A stretch of 13,179 nt of DNA from CAYLOC01 sp964385195 (GCA_964385195.1 CAYLOC010000075.1:1-13179), one strand, 5' to 3'; positions 1-7,344 are shown, numbered from the stretch's first letter. The notes: generated by a model not told the origin, from the letters alone. A program made the numbers and translations.

Positions 1-848
1 TGATCACCGTTGAGGCAGAGGCGCAACTGAACGACGCCGTGGTCATCGCCGCGTTCGAGGGGTGGAACGACGCCGGTGATGCCGCGACCGACGCGGTCGC
101 CCACCTGCTCGTGTCGTGGCAGGCGACGCTGCTGGCGTCCTTCGACCCGGAGGACTACTACGACTTCCAGGTCAATCGCCCGCATATCGGCTTCGACGAG
201 GACGGCAACCGGGAGATCTCGTGGCGGACCACCTCGTTCTGGCGCTGCCAGCAAGGTCCCGAGGGGCGGGACGTGGTCGTGGTGACCGGTATCGAGCCGA
301 ACCTGCGCTGGCGGGCGTTCACCGCGGAGTTTCTGGACTACGTCGCCGGTGCCGGCGCCTCCATGCTGGTGACGCTCGGCTCGCTCCTGGCCGATGTCCC
401 GCATACCCGCCCGGTCCCGGTTACCGGCGTCTCCGGCGACCCGGCGCTGGCAGAGAAGCTCCACCTGGAGCAGTCGCGATACACCGGCCCGACCGGGATC
501 GTCGGAGTGGTCCAGGAGCAGGCACGCCTGCGTGGGATGGCGACGATGTCGTACTGGGCGGCCGTCCCGCACTACGTCGCCCAGCCTCCGGCACCGAAGG
601 CCACGATGGCGTTGCTCAGCCACTTAGAGGACCTCCTCGACCACCCGATCGACCTGCGGAACCTGCCGGAGGAGGCCCGTGCCTGGGAGCGCGGGGTCGA
701 CGAGCTCGCCTCGGAAGACAGTGACGTGGCCGACTACGTGCGTTCCCTGGAGAAGGAGCGCGACACTACCGAACTGCCCGAGGCGTCCGGGGACGCGATC
801 GCCCAGGAGTTCGAACGGTACCTGCGCCGTCGCGGCGACGCCTCCTGA
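1..848 (+). CDS. PAC2 family protein (proteasome assembly chaperone-like), 5' end at window edge
   Basis: The protein belongs to the PAC2 family, named after the eukaryotic 20S proteasome assembly chaperone. Actinobacterial members are soluble proteins of about 270-320 residues whose exact role is not settled. The family signature AAFEGWNDAGDAA lies near the N-terminus, and the body has the family's alternating strand/helix pattern with a Gly-rich segment near LVTLGSLLADVPHTRPVPVTG. The C-terminus is acidic with an Arg-rich end (RYLRRRGDAS). The frame stays open from the first bases: position 1-2 reads TG followed by ATC ACC GTT GAG. The true start is therefore probably an ATG or GTG whose first base lies just outside the window; the GTG at 39 would cut into the conserved signature region. 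It converges on mshC with a 16-bp gap. Family assignment is secure, function is not. Confidence 0.9.
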   Translation, partial: ITVEAEAQLNDAVVIAAFEGWNDAGDAATDAVAHLLVSWQATLLASFDPEDYYDFQVNRPHIGFDEDGNREISWRTTSFWRCQQGPEGRDVVVVTGIEPNLRWRAFTAEFLDYVAGAGASMLVTLGSLLADVPHTRPVPVTGVSGDPALAEKLHLEQSRYTGPTGIVGVVQEQARLRGMATMSYWAAVPHYVAQPPAPKATMALLSHLEDLLDHPIDLRNLPEEARAWERGVDELASEDSDVADYVRSLEKERDTTELPEASGDAIAQEFERYLRRRGDAS

Positions 849-864
849 CGCTCACGGGTGGACG

Positions 865-2097
865 TCAGTCGTCGAGTACGACGCCGAGCGAGGCATCGAC
901 GACCGCGCGTACCAGGTCCGCAGCGCCGGGTTCGGGCTGGGCCTCCGACGCGACCCAGCGGTCGACGGCCCGCAACGCCCCGGGGGCGTCGAGATCGTCG
1001 GCGAGTGCTCGGTGCACCTCTCGCACGGCCTCGGTCGCATCCGGTCCGCCCCGGCGTACCGCCTCGGTCCACTGGTGCAGCCGCTTGCCGGCGTCATCGA
1101 GAAGACCCTCGCTCCACTCCCAGTCGGTGCGGTAGTGCTGGGAGAGCAGCGCCAGGCGTACCGCGCGGGGGTCGACACCGGACTCACGAAGCTGCGAGAC
1201 CTTGACCAGGTTCCCCCGCGACTTCGACATCTTCTCCCCGTGGTACCCCACCATCGCGGCATGGACGTAGGCACGGGCGAAGCGCTGTCCCGGGTAGGCG
1301 ACCTGCGCCTCCCCCGCCGACATCTCGTGGTGCGGGAAGGCCAGGTCCGATCCGCCGCCTTGGATGTCGAATCCCATCCCCAGGTGCTGCAGTGCGATCG
1401 CGGCGCACTCGATGTGCCACCCGGGACGGCCTCTGCCGTACGGCGAGTCCCAGGCCGGCTCTCCGGGCCGCTCGCGCTGCCACACCAGGCAGTCCAGCGG
1501 GTCGCGCTTGCCGGGACGACCCGGGTCCCCTCCCCGGTCGCCGAAGACGGCGAGCATCTGCTCTCGGGTCAGGCCGCAGATCGCACCGAAGTCGGTGTCC
1601 GCCGTCACCGAGAAGTACAGGTCGCCGTCCACGCGATAGACGGCACCGGCGTCGTCGAGGCGGCCGATGACCTCGGTCAGGAGCGGGATCGCCTCGACCG
1701 CTCCCATGAACACGTCCGGCGGCAGCACCCGCAGTGCCGTCATGTCCTCGCGGAAGAGTTCGGTCTCGCCCTCGGCGAGCTCCTGCCAGTCCACACCGGT
1801 GGCCTGCGCCCGCTCCAGCAGCGGGTCGTCGACATCGGTGACGTTTTGCACATAACGCGTCGGATGCCCCGCGGCGCGCCATGCCCGGACAGCGAGGTCG
1901 AACGCGACGTAGGTGGCGGCGTGACCCAGGTGCGTCGCGTCGTAAGGGGTGATGCCGCACACGTACATCCGCGCCGGACCCGACGGTGCGGTGGGGCACA
2001 CCCGGCCCGACCGTACGTCGTACACCGTCAACTCCGGTGCCGGCCCAACCTGCTGACGCGGCAGGTCGGGCACCGGGGCGGAGGGCCAAGCACGCAT
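865..2097 (-). CDS. mshC: L-cysteine:1D-myo-inositol 2-amino-2-deoxy-alpha-D-glucopyranoside ligase MshC
   Basis: MshC joins cysteine, activated with ATP as cysteinyl-AMP, to GlcN-Ins in mycothiol synthesis. It is a cytosolic relative of cysteinyl-tRNA synthetase. The 410-residue length matches the family (about 410-415). The class I synthetase signature is present as THLGHA (residues 55-60) and KMSKS (289-293). Candidate zinc ligands fall at Cys47, Cys231 (in GWHIECAAIA) and His256 (in DLAFPHHE), matching the zinc-dependent cysteine selection pocket of characterised MshC. The N-terminus MRAWPSAPVPDLP is typical of MshC rather than CysS, and the protein lacks the long C-terminal anticodon domain of CysS. 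The ATG at 2097 is preceded by TAGGCT ending 6 nt upstream, suggesting a leaderless mRNA. It lies downstream of, and co-directional with, the SCO1664/DUF3090/phosphatase operon. Confidence 0.96.
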   Translation of the reverse strand: MRAWPSAPVPDLPRQQVGPAPELTVYDVRSGRVCPTAPSGPARMYVCGITPYDATHLGHAATYVAFDLAVRAWRAAGHPTRYVQNVTDVDDPLLERAQATGVDWQELAEGETELFREDMTALRVLPPDVFMGAVEAIPLLTEVIGRLDDAGAVYRVDGDLYFSVTADTDFGAICGLTREQMLAVFGDRGGDPGRPGKRDPLDCLVWQRERPGEPAWDSPYGRGRPGWHIECAAIALQHLGMGFDIQGGGSDLAFPHHEMSAGEAQVAYPGQRFARAYVHAAMVGYHGEKMSKSRGNLVKVSQLRESGVDPRAVRLALLSQHYRTDWEWSEGLLDDAGKRLHQWTEAVRRGGPDATEAVREVHRALADDLDAPGALRAVDRWVASEAQPEPGAADLVRAVVDASLGVVLDD

Positions 2098-2103
2098 GGC
2101 GGC

Positions 2104-2109
2104 AGCCTA
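2104..2109 (-). promoter_or_regulatory. Predicted -10 box (TAGGCT) of mshC
   Basis: On the minus strand TAGGCT ends 6 nt before the mshC ATG, so transcription would begin at or next to the start codon. No convincing -35 is seen. It lies in the 31-bp gap after the SCO1664-family stop, so mshC may have its own promoter besides readthrough. This is inferred from the TANNNT pattern only. Confidence 0.4.
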
Positions 2110-2128
2110 CCGGGACGTCAACAGTGCC

Positions 2129-2923
2129 CTAGAACGCCGGCCAGGGGATCGCCGGCCAGGATCCGTCCGGCAGCGGCATGACGCCGGTCTCATCGAGGAC
2201 GGCGATCCGTTCCGTCACCGTTTTCAGCTCCGGGGGGCTCAGCCACTCGGCGAGCTCGTCGGCGAGACCGTGCTGCCAGGCGGCCCGCACCCGGTGCAGC
2301 GCCTGCCGGTCGGCGTCCCGCAGCGGTTGACCACCCCACCCCCACAGCACGGTCCGCAGCTTCGGGTCGGTGTGAAAGCTCACCCCGTGGTCACAGCCCC
2401 ACACGTGCCCGTCGGAGTCGACCAGCACGTGGCCCCCCTTGCGGTCCGCGTTGTTCGCGACGACGTCGAACACCGCCATCGAGCGCAGCTGCGGGTTGTC
2501 GGCATGCACGAGCAAAACCGGATCCCCTGTTGCGTCCTGGGCCTCCAGAACCGGGAGCCAGCCCGGCTCATCGAAGTCCGCAGCGACGACGTCGACCAGA
2601 TCCCGTTCGTCGGGAACCTCGATCCACTCTTGCACCATGCCGGGCCCGAACCTGCCGTCACGCAGCACAGTAGGGGGTACGACGTCCCAGCCGCCCGCCA
2701 CGGACAAGGCCCGCGCTGCCCGTTCCCGGCCCGCCAGGCTGCCGTGCGGGAAGTCCCAGAGCGGGCGCTCCCCGGCGACTGGCTTGTAGATGCACCGGAG
2801 GCCTTCGCCGTCGAGGCTGACGGTGCCGAGGAACGAGGCGTTCGAAGCGCTGAGCAGCCGTCCCTCCAGCACCAGCTCGCCGTGGGTGAGGACGTCGGTG
2901 GCGACGGCCTCACTCCGCGACAC
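2129..2923 (-). CDS. SCO1664-family protein with HipA/PI-kinase-like fold
   Basis: This is a conserved actinobacterial protein of the SCO1664 family, related to the PI3/PI4-kinase/HipA kinase fold; its substrate is unknown. With the GTG at 2923 as start it has 264 residues. Kinase-like landmarks are the ATP-lysine candidate Lys47 in CIYKP, an acidic partner near Glu66/Glu68, a catalytic-loop-like NNADRKGGH (157-165), and a metal-binding Asp178 in WGCDHGVSFH. The C-terminus is Pro/Trp-rich (DGSWPAIPWPAF). The family core starts at VLTHGEL, so an upstream in-frame start reaching 3025 would add non-family sequence. The GTG at 2923 overlaps the end of DUF3090 by 14 bp, implying translational coupling. 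It is the last gene of the phosphatase-DUF3090-SCO1664 operon, upstream of mshC. Family call is firm, start fairly firm, activity inferred. Confidence 0.88.
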   Translation of the reverse strand: MSRSEAVATDVLTHGELVLEGRLLSASNASFLGTVSLDGEGLRCIYKPVAGERPLWDFPHGSLAGRERAARALSVAGGWDVVPPTVLRDGRFGPGMVQEWIEVPDERDLVDVVAADFDEPGWLPVLEAQDATGDPVLLVHADNPQLRSMAVFDVVANNADRKGGHVLVDSDGHVWGCDHGVSFHTDPKLRTVLWGWGGQPLRDADRQALHRVRAAWQHGLADELAEWLSPPELKTVTERIAVLDETGVMPLPDGSWPAIPWPAF

Positions 2924-3503
2924 GTTTGAACCCGTTGGCCCGCGGGCAGACATGCCCGGACGGATCGACGGGGCCGCCGCAGAACGGGCAGGCCGGTCGG
3001 CCGGCGGCGACCACACTCTGCGCACGGCGCACGAACGAGCGGGCGTAACCGGGGTTGAGCCGGACGATCATGACCTCGTCCGCCTCCACCTCGACCTCGA
3101 TCTCCTGTTCGGCGTCGGAGTCCCCGCCCTCCACGGTGGTCACGCTCTCCTCGGAGACCGGGAACATCTCCACGACCACCTTCCCGGAGTCGCCGTCCCA
3201 CTCCAGGGTCATGGTGCCGACGCGGAACTCCTCCTCGATGGGCTGCTCGAGCGGGCCTCCGTCGTAGAGCCCCTCGGGCGCGACCGCCGGGATGCGCGCG
3301 TCGCCACCGGACCGCCGGAGGATCTCGTCGAGCAGCAGGTCCATCCGCTCGGCCAGGACCGTGACCTGCTGTTTCTCCAGCGTGACGCTGACCAGCTGGC
3401 GCGGATCCCGGGCCTGTAGGAAGAACGTCCGCTGCCCTGGAGGCCCGACCGTCCCGGCCACGAAACGCTCCGGTTCATCGAAGTTGTGGACGACCATCGC
3501 CAT
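2910..3503 (-). CDS. DUF3090 family protein with C-terminal zinc-knuckle motif
   Basis: This 197-residue conserved actinobacterial protein of unknown function has the family length. The N-terminal half is a strand-rich domain beginning MAMVVHNFDEPERFVAGTVG. The middle (residues about 117-142) is highly acidic. The C-terminus carries CPFC(x8)HVC (Cys172, Cys175, His184, Cys186), a plausible zinc-binding knuckle, ending in PRANGFKR. It starts 9 bp after the histidine phosphatase stop and overlaps the SCO1664-family start by 14 bp, so the three genes are almost certainly one transcript. The zinc site suggests a structural or nucleic-acid/protein-binding role, but nothing in the sequence fixes a function. 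The ATG at 3503 is followed two codons later by another ATG; the first is chosen from the tight operon spacing. Confidence 0.92.
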   Translation of the reverse strand: MAMVVHNFDEPERFVAGTVGPPGQRTFFLQARDPRQLVSVTLEKQQVTVLAERMDLLLDEILRRSGGDARIPAVAPEGLYDGGPLEQPIEEEFRVGTMTLEWDGDSGKVVVEMFPVSEESVTTVEGGDSDAEQEIEVEVEADEVMIVRLNPGYARSFVRRAQSVVAAGRPACPFCGGPVDPSGHVCPRANGFKRVAE

Positions 3504-3512
3504 GGCTAGAGC

Positions 3513-4217
3513 CTACGTCTCCCCCGCGCCGCCGCCGACCGCTGCGTCGCTGGACCCGGGCCGGCGCCGGCGTCGGCCACGGCGGGGTGCCAGCCCCGAC
3601 AGATCGGCGTGGTCGTTCACGCGGAGGACGAACGGACGCAGCGGTGTGTACTGGATCGCCGACACCGAGGCGGGCTCGGCCACGATCCGCTGGAACGTGT
3701 CCAGGTGGGCCCCCATCGCGTCGGCGAGGACGGCCTTGATGAGGTCGCCGTGGGTCACCGCGACCCAAACCGCGCGCGGGCCGTGCTCGGTGGTCACCGA
3801 CTCGTCCCAGGCGCGCACGGCCTCGACCCCGCGGGCCTGCATGGCCCGCAGGGACTCACCGCCCGGGAACGTGGCGCCGCTGGGGTGGTTCTGTACGACC
3901 TTCCACAGCTTCCGCCGTGACAGATGCTTCAGCTCCTCCCCGGTCCAGTCGCCGTACCCGCACTCGATCAGCCGGTCCTCGACGCTGAGGTCCACCGGCG
4001 TGCGCAGCGCCTGGACGATCGCATCGGCGGTCTCCCGGCAACGCTCCATCGGGCTGGTCACGACGGCGGCGACCGGAAGAGCCGCAATCCGCCCGGCTAC
4101 CTCGTGCGCCTGCTGCCTGCCGGTCTCGTCCAGGTGGACCCCCGGTTTCCGGCCCGCCAGAACTCCGGAGCCGTTCGCGGTGGATCGTCCGTGCCGGACG
4201 AGGAGTACGGTCGCCAC
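3513..4217 (-). CDS. Histidine phosphatase / phosphomutase-like protein, MSMEG_4193 family
   Basis: This is a branch-1 histidine phosphatase (phosphoglycerate-mutase-like) of the actinobacterial MSMEG_4193 family. Counting from the upstream GTG at 4223, the phosphorylated histidine is His11 in LLVRHGRSTANGSG (with Arg10), the phosphate-pocket arginine is Arg61 in SPMERCRETA, the acid is Glu87 in LIECGYGDWTGEEL, and the second histidine is His158 in AVTHGD. All core residues are present, so the enzyme is probably active; the substrate is unknown. The tail (about 213-236) is Arg-rich then Gly/Ala-rich and looks disordered. I prefer the second GTG (4217) because TAGGCT ends exactly 6 nt before it, as at other genes here, and it gives the usual ATVLLVRHG opening. 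The GTG at 4223 would add two residues. First gene of the three-gene operon. Confidence 0.9.
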   Translation of the reverse strand: MATVLLVRHGRSTANGSGVLAGRKPGVHLDETGRQQAHEVAGRIAALPVAAVVTSPMERCRETADAIVQALRTPVDLSVEDRLIECGYGDWTGEELKHLSRRKLWKVVQNHPSGATFPGGESLRAMQARGVEAVRAWDESVTTEHGPRAVWVAVTHGDLIKAVLADAMGAHLDTFQRIVAEPASVSAIQYTPLRPFVLRVNDHADLSGLAPRRGRRRRRPGSSDAAVGGGAGET

Positions 4218-4223
4218 GCCCAC

Positions 4224-4229
4224 AGCCTA
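4224..4229 (-). promoter_or_regulatory. Predicted -10 box (TAGGCT) of the phosphatase-DUF3090-SCO1664 operon
   Basis: The minus-strand hexamer TAGGCT directly abuts the upstream GTG (4223) and lies 6 nt before the second GTG (4217). The latter spacing fits a leaderless transcript starting at 4217. The same hexamer with the same spacing precedes mshC. No clear -35 is seen. Confidence 0.4.
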
Positions 4230-4252
4230 GGGGCACTTGCGGTGGGATCTGG

Positions 4253-4258
4253 GACAAT
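4253..4258 (+). promoter_or_regulatory. Predicted -10 box (GACAAT) of corA
   Basis: GACAAT, in an AT-rich patch GGGACAATATTCG unusual for this GC-rich gap, ends 7 nt before the CorA ATG at 4266. The site is divergent from the phosphatase promoter, with both promoters inside about 35 bp. The match is weaker than the TAGGNT boxes of the neighbours, and no good -35 lies at 17 bp. Confidence 0.35.
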
Positions 4259-4265
4259 ATTCGCG

Positions 4266-5261
4266 ATGATGGTCGACTGTGCGGTGTACCACGCCGGCAA
4301 ACGCGCTGCTGCCGACGAGCTGCTCGGCGGCGCGGACGCGGACGTCGCAGCGGTTGCCCGCGACGCCGAGCGCCCGGGCGCCTTCGCGTGGGTGGGACTC
4401 TACGAACCCACCGAGGCGGAGATGGAGCGGGTGGCCTCCGCGTTCGGTCTGCACCCGCTGGCGGTGGAGGACGCGGTGCGTGCCCACCAGCGACCCAAGC
4501 TGGAGCGGTACGCCGACCATCACCTGTTCCTGGTGCTGAAGACGCTGTGGTACGTCGATGCCGAGGATGCCGTGGAGACCGGCGAGGTCGCGATCTTCGT
4601 CGGCGAGCACTACGTCGTGACGGTCCGCCACGGCGAGGGCGGCGGGCTGAGCGTCACCCGGCGCAACCTGGAGGAGCACCACGACCTGCTGGAGCACGGC
4701 CCCTACTCCGTGCTCTACCAGGTCTGTGACCGGGTGGTCGACGACTACGAAACGGTGGCCGAGGGCCTGCAGGTTGACGTCGACGAGGTGGAGCTGTCGG
4801 TGTTCTCCGAGTCACCGGTGGGTGACTCGCAGCGGATCTACACGCTCAAACGCGAGATGGCCGAGGTACGCCGGGCGGTCGCGCCGCTGCTGTCGCCGCT
4901 GAGCCGCTTTGCTCTCCAGCAGGTGGTGGGGATGCCACGCGAGGCGGTCCCGTTCTTCCGTGACGTGGCCGACCACGCTACCCGGGTCCACGAAGAAGTC
5001 ACGTCCATGGACAACCTGCTGTCCAGTGCCCACGACGCGTACATGTCCCGCATCTTCACCCAGCAGAACAACGACATGCGCAAGATCTCGGCGTGGGTGG
5101 CGCTGGCTGCCGTCCCGACCCTGCTTGCGTCCATCTATGGGATGAACTTCGACTTCATGCCCGAACTGCACTGGGACTGGGGCTACTTCGGACTTCTCGG
5201 GCTGATGGTGACGGCCTGCCTGGCGATCTTCGCGATGCTCAAGCGCTCGGGGTGGCTGTAG
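4266..5261 (+). CDS. corA: CorA-family magnesium/cobalt channel
   Basis: This inner-membrane channel for Mg2+ (also Co2+/Ni2+) is a homopentamer with a large cytosolic N-terminal funnel. From the ATG at 4266 it has 331 residues, normal for CorA. The alpha/beta domain spans about 1-160 and the long stalk helices about 160-270. TM1 is about 275-291, ending in the signature YGMN (Gly292-Met293-Asn294) followed by FDFMPELHWDWGY. TM2 is about 305-324, and the basic tail KRSGW is cytosolic. No signal peptide is expected. The frame is open upstream to 3924 inside the divergent phosphatase, but no sensible start exists there; ATG-ATG at 4266/4269 follows a -10-like patch. Its 3' end overlaps the convergent aldo/keto reductase by 23 bp. 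Confidence 0.95.
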   Translation: MMVDCAVYHAGKRAAADELLGGADADVAAVARDAERPGAFAWVGLYEPTEAEMERVASAFGLHPLAVEDAVRAHQRPKLERYADHHLFLVLKTLWYVDAEDAVETGEVAIFVGEHYVVTVRHGEGGGLSVTRRNLEEHHDLLEHGPYSVLYQVCDRVVDDYETVAEGLQVDVDEVELSVFSESPVGDSQRIYTLKREMAEVRRAVAPLLSPLSRFALQQVVGMPREAVPFFRDVADHATRVHEEVTSMDNLLSSAHDAYMSRIFTQQNNDMRKISAWVALAAVPTLLASIYGMNFDFMPELHWDWGYFGLLGLMVTACLAIFAMLKRSGWL

Positions 5262-6204
5262 CCGCTGGCGCGGACACGTCATCGAGCGCCTCGGCGATCT
5301 GGGCTGGCAGCGTCACGTCTTCCACCGGCAGCAGCTGCCGGAGCTGGTCGGCGGTGCGTGCTCCCACCACCGGCGCGGTCACACAGGGCTGGTCGCGCAC
5401 CCACGCCAGCGCCACGAGCGCGGGTGAGAGGTCCAGCCCGTCCGCGGCGCGGGTGACCGCCTCGACGATCCGTTCGCTGCGGGGCGTCAGCCGCTGTTCG
5501 ACGTACCGCTGGAACTGGCTGCTGGCCGCCCGGGAGTCCGACGGGATGCCGTCGCGGTACTTGCCGGTCAGGGCACCACGTCCCAGTGGCGCCCACGCCA
5601 GCAGCCCCAGTCCCAGGCTCTCCGCGGCCGGCACCAGCTCCGGCTCCACGGCGCGGGTCAGCAGCGAGTACTCCGCCTGGGCTGCAGCCAGCCGGTACCG
5701 CCCGGGGACACTGCGTTGGTGGGTCGCGGCCATCGCCGCCTGCCAGGCGGTGTAGTTGGCGACGCCGACGTACCGCGTTCTTCCGGACGCCACAGCGGCG
5801 TCGAGCGCGCTCATCGTCTCCTCGACCGGCACCCGGTCCGACCATGCGTCGACCTGCCACAGGTCAACGTGGTCGACCCCCAGTCGGCCCAGGGACGCGT
5901 CGAGGGCATGCAGCAGGCCGCGCCGCGAGACGTCCGGCGTCGCGCCGGCGTTCCCGGCCGCACCCGCGCGGCTGCACAGCACCAGGTCATCGCGGGAAAC
6001 CGCCCCGGACACGAGCTTGGCGAGCGTAGTCTCCGCTGCGCCGTCGAACGCGGGGCCGGTGTCGACGAGCGATCCGCCGGCGTCGAGGAAGGCGTCCAAC
6101 TGCTCACCGGCCTCGTGCTCGTCGGTGAGCAGGCCCCAGGTGAGGGTGCCCAGGCCCAACCGCGAGACCCGCAGTCCGGTCTCTCCGAGATAGCGGTGCT
6201 TCAC
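5239..6204 (-). CDS. Aldo/keto reductase family protein with degenerate catalytic tetrad
   Basis: This cytosolic (beta/alpha)8-barrel NADPH-dependent reductase-family protein has 321 residues from the GTG at 6204. The opening KHRYLGETGLRVSRLGLGT is the classic AKR N-terminus. The NADPH-phosphate-binding segment is intact (VVGARTADQLRQLL, 279-292, Arg283). The tetrad Asp-Tyr-Lys-His is altered. Asp48 is kept (LVDTG), but the Tyr position is Phe53 (PAFDG), the Lys position reads Arg79 (LVLCSRAG), and the His position is Asp119 (LWQVDAW). Close relatives in my memory have GY, TK and QVH at these places. It may bind cofactor without normal carbonyl reduction. The frame runs open to 6246, but the extra 14 residues are not family-like, and TAGGGT lies 8 nt before the GTG at 6204. 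It overlaps corA tail-to-tail. Confidence 0.92.
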   Translation of the reverse strand: MKHRYLGETGLRVSRLGLGTLTWGLLTDEHEAGEQLDAFLDAGGSLVDTGPAFDGAAETTLAKLVSGAVSRDDLVLCSRAGAAGNAGATPDVSRRGLLHALDASLGRLGVDHVDLWQVDAWSDRVPVEETMSALDAAVASGRTRYVGVANYTAWQAAMAATHQRSVPGRYRLAAAQAEYSLLTRAVEPELVPAAESLGLGLLAWAPLGRGALTGKYRDGIPSDSRAASSQFQRYVEQRLTPRSERIVEAVTRAADGLDLSPALVALAWVRDQPCVTAPVVGARTADQLRQLLPVEDVTLPAQIAEALDDVSAPAATATPSA

Positions 6205-6212
6205 ATCAGCAG

Positions 6213-6218
6213 ACCCTA
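6213..6218 (-). promoter_or_regulatory. Predicted -10 box (TAGGGT) of the aldo/keto reductase gene
   Basis: The minus-strand TAGGGT (within ACATAGGGT) ends 8 nt before the GTG at 6204. It is divergent from an identical TAGGGT serving the LLM oxidoreductase, with 44 bp between the two boxes. Confidence 0.4.
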
Positions 6219-6262
6219 TGTCACAGCGGCGCCGGTCCGGGGGCACGGCGCGATGCGGAGGG

Positions 6263-6268
6263 TAGGGT
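6263..6268 (+). promoter_or_regulatory. Predicted -10 box (TAGGGT) of the LLM oxidoreductase gene
   Basis: TAGGGT ends 7 nt before the GTG start at 6276, predicting transcription from the start codon. There is no Shine-Dalgarno-like sequence at a useful distance apart from the generic G-rich run GGGG. Confidence 0.45.
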
Positions 6269-6275
6269 CGGGGCC

Positions 6276-7325
6276 GTGCGACTCGGAGTGAACCTGGGCT
6301 ACGTGACCGACAAGGACGTCAGCGGCACCGTGCGTCTGGCACAGGCTGCGGAGGACCTCGGGTTCGCCGTGGCGTGGGCGGCCGAGGCGTATGGCTCCGA
6401 CGCGCCGACAGTCCTCAGCTTCGTGGCGGCGCGCACGCAGCGGATCGACGTGGGGGCGGCCGCGATGCAGATCCCGGCCCGCACTCCGGCGATGACGGCG
6501 ATGACGGCGGCCACCCTGGACCTGCTCAGTGGCGGGCGGTTCCGCCTCGGCCTGGGCGTGTCCGGCCCGCAGGTGTCGGAGGGGTGGCACGGGGTGCCGT
6601 TCGCCAAGCCGTTGGCGCGCACCCGTGAGTACGTCGACGTCGTACGCCGTGCACTTGCGCGGGAGACGGTGTCCTACGACGGCGAGTTCATCAGGCTGCC
6701 GCTTCCCGGCGGAGCGGGGAAGCCGTTGAAGCTGACCGTGCACCCCCCACGGAATCGCCTCCCGTTGTACCTGGCGGCGGTGGGGCCGAAGAACCTGCAC
6801 CTGTGCGGAGAGGTCGCCGACGGCTGGCTGGCGATCTTCTTCTCCCCCGGGTTCGCGGCCGAGTCCGTCGGCGCGGTACGACAGGGCCAAGTGGCGGCCG
6901 GCAGGGACGGGTCCGCCTTCGACATCTGCGCCACGGTGCCGGTGTCACTCGGCGACGACCTCGACGCTGCGGCGGCGCCGGTGCGGGGATACGCCGCGCT
7001 CTACGTCGGCGGGATGGGCAGCCGCACGCAGAACTTCTACAACCGGCTGGCCCGCCGGATGGGCTTCGAGGAGGCTGCGGAGAAGGTGCAGAACCTGTTC
7101 CTGGCACGAAAGCACCGGGAGGCGATGGCGGCGGTGCCGTTGGAGTTCGTTGACCAGACATCGCTGATCGGGACCAGGGACCGGATCGCGGACCGGATGC
7201 AGGCGTTCGCCGACGCCGGGGTCACGACGCTGACGGTGGCACCGTTCGGCGGGTCATTGGAGGAGCGGCTCCGTACGCTGCGCACCGCCGCCGAGGCTCT
7301 GGAGAAGTCCGGCGTCGGCGACTGA
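6276..7325 (+). CDS. LLM-class F420-dependent oxidoreductase, Rv3520c-like
   Basis: This predicted cytosolic luciferase-like monooxygenase-fold (TIM barrel) oxidoreductase uses coenzyme F420 rather than FMN in this branch; the substrate is unknown. The 349-residue sequence reads strongly like the mycobacterial Rv3520c family. It opens MRLGVNLGYV and then has AWAAEAYGSDAPTVLSFVAA, IPARTPAMTAMTAATLDLLS, and GRFRLGLGVSGPQVSEGWHG, the conserved block shaping the cofactor pocket. Further on are AKPLARTREYVDVVR, LYVGGMGSRTQNFYNRLARRMG and the C-terminal GVTTLTVAPFG. F420 use is inferred from family. The GTG start is fixed by the conserved N-terminus and by TAGGGT 7 nt upstream. It is divergent from the aldo/keto reductase (71 bp between starts) and convergent with the GH15 gene (6-bp gap). 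Confidence 0.92.
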   Translation: MRLGVNLGYVTDKDVSGTVRLAQAAEDLGFAVAWAAEAYGSDAPTVLSFVAARTQRIDVGAAAMQIPARTPAMTAMTAATLDLLSGGRFRLGLGVSGPQVSEGWHGVPFAKPLARTREYVDVVRRALARETVSYDGEFIRLPLPGGAGKPLKLTVHPPRNRLPLYLAAVGPKNLHLCGEVADGWLAIFFSPGFAAESVGAVRQGQVAAGRDGSAFDICATVPVSLGDDLDAAAAPVRGYAALYVGGMGSRTQNFYNRLARRMGFEEAAEKVQNLFLARKHREAMAAVPLEFVDQTSLIGTRDRIADRMQAFADAGVTTLTVAPFGGSLEERLRTLRTAAEALEKSGVGD

Positions 7326-7344
7326 CACCGGTCACGACGGTGTC
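7324..7344. terminator. Hairpin across the convergent stops of the LLM and GH15 genes
   Basis: GACACCG (7324-7330) and CGGTGTC (7338-7344) form a perfect 7-bp stem with a 7-nt loop. It covers the last base of the TGA of the LLM gene and the whole TGA of the GH15 gene (7332-7334). It would work for both strands; no U-tract follows on either side, as is common in actinobacteria. Confidence 0.5.

Noticed and set aside
679..2181. 500-codon open frame on the plus strand across mshC
   Set aside because: It is antisense to mshC, has low-complexity Arg/Pro/Gly composition and no family motifs. It is a codon-position shadow of high-GC coding DNA.
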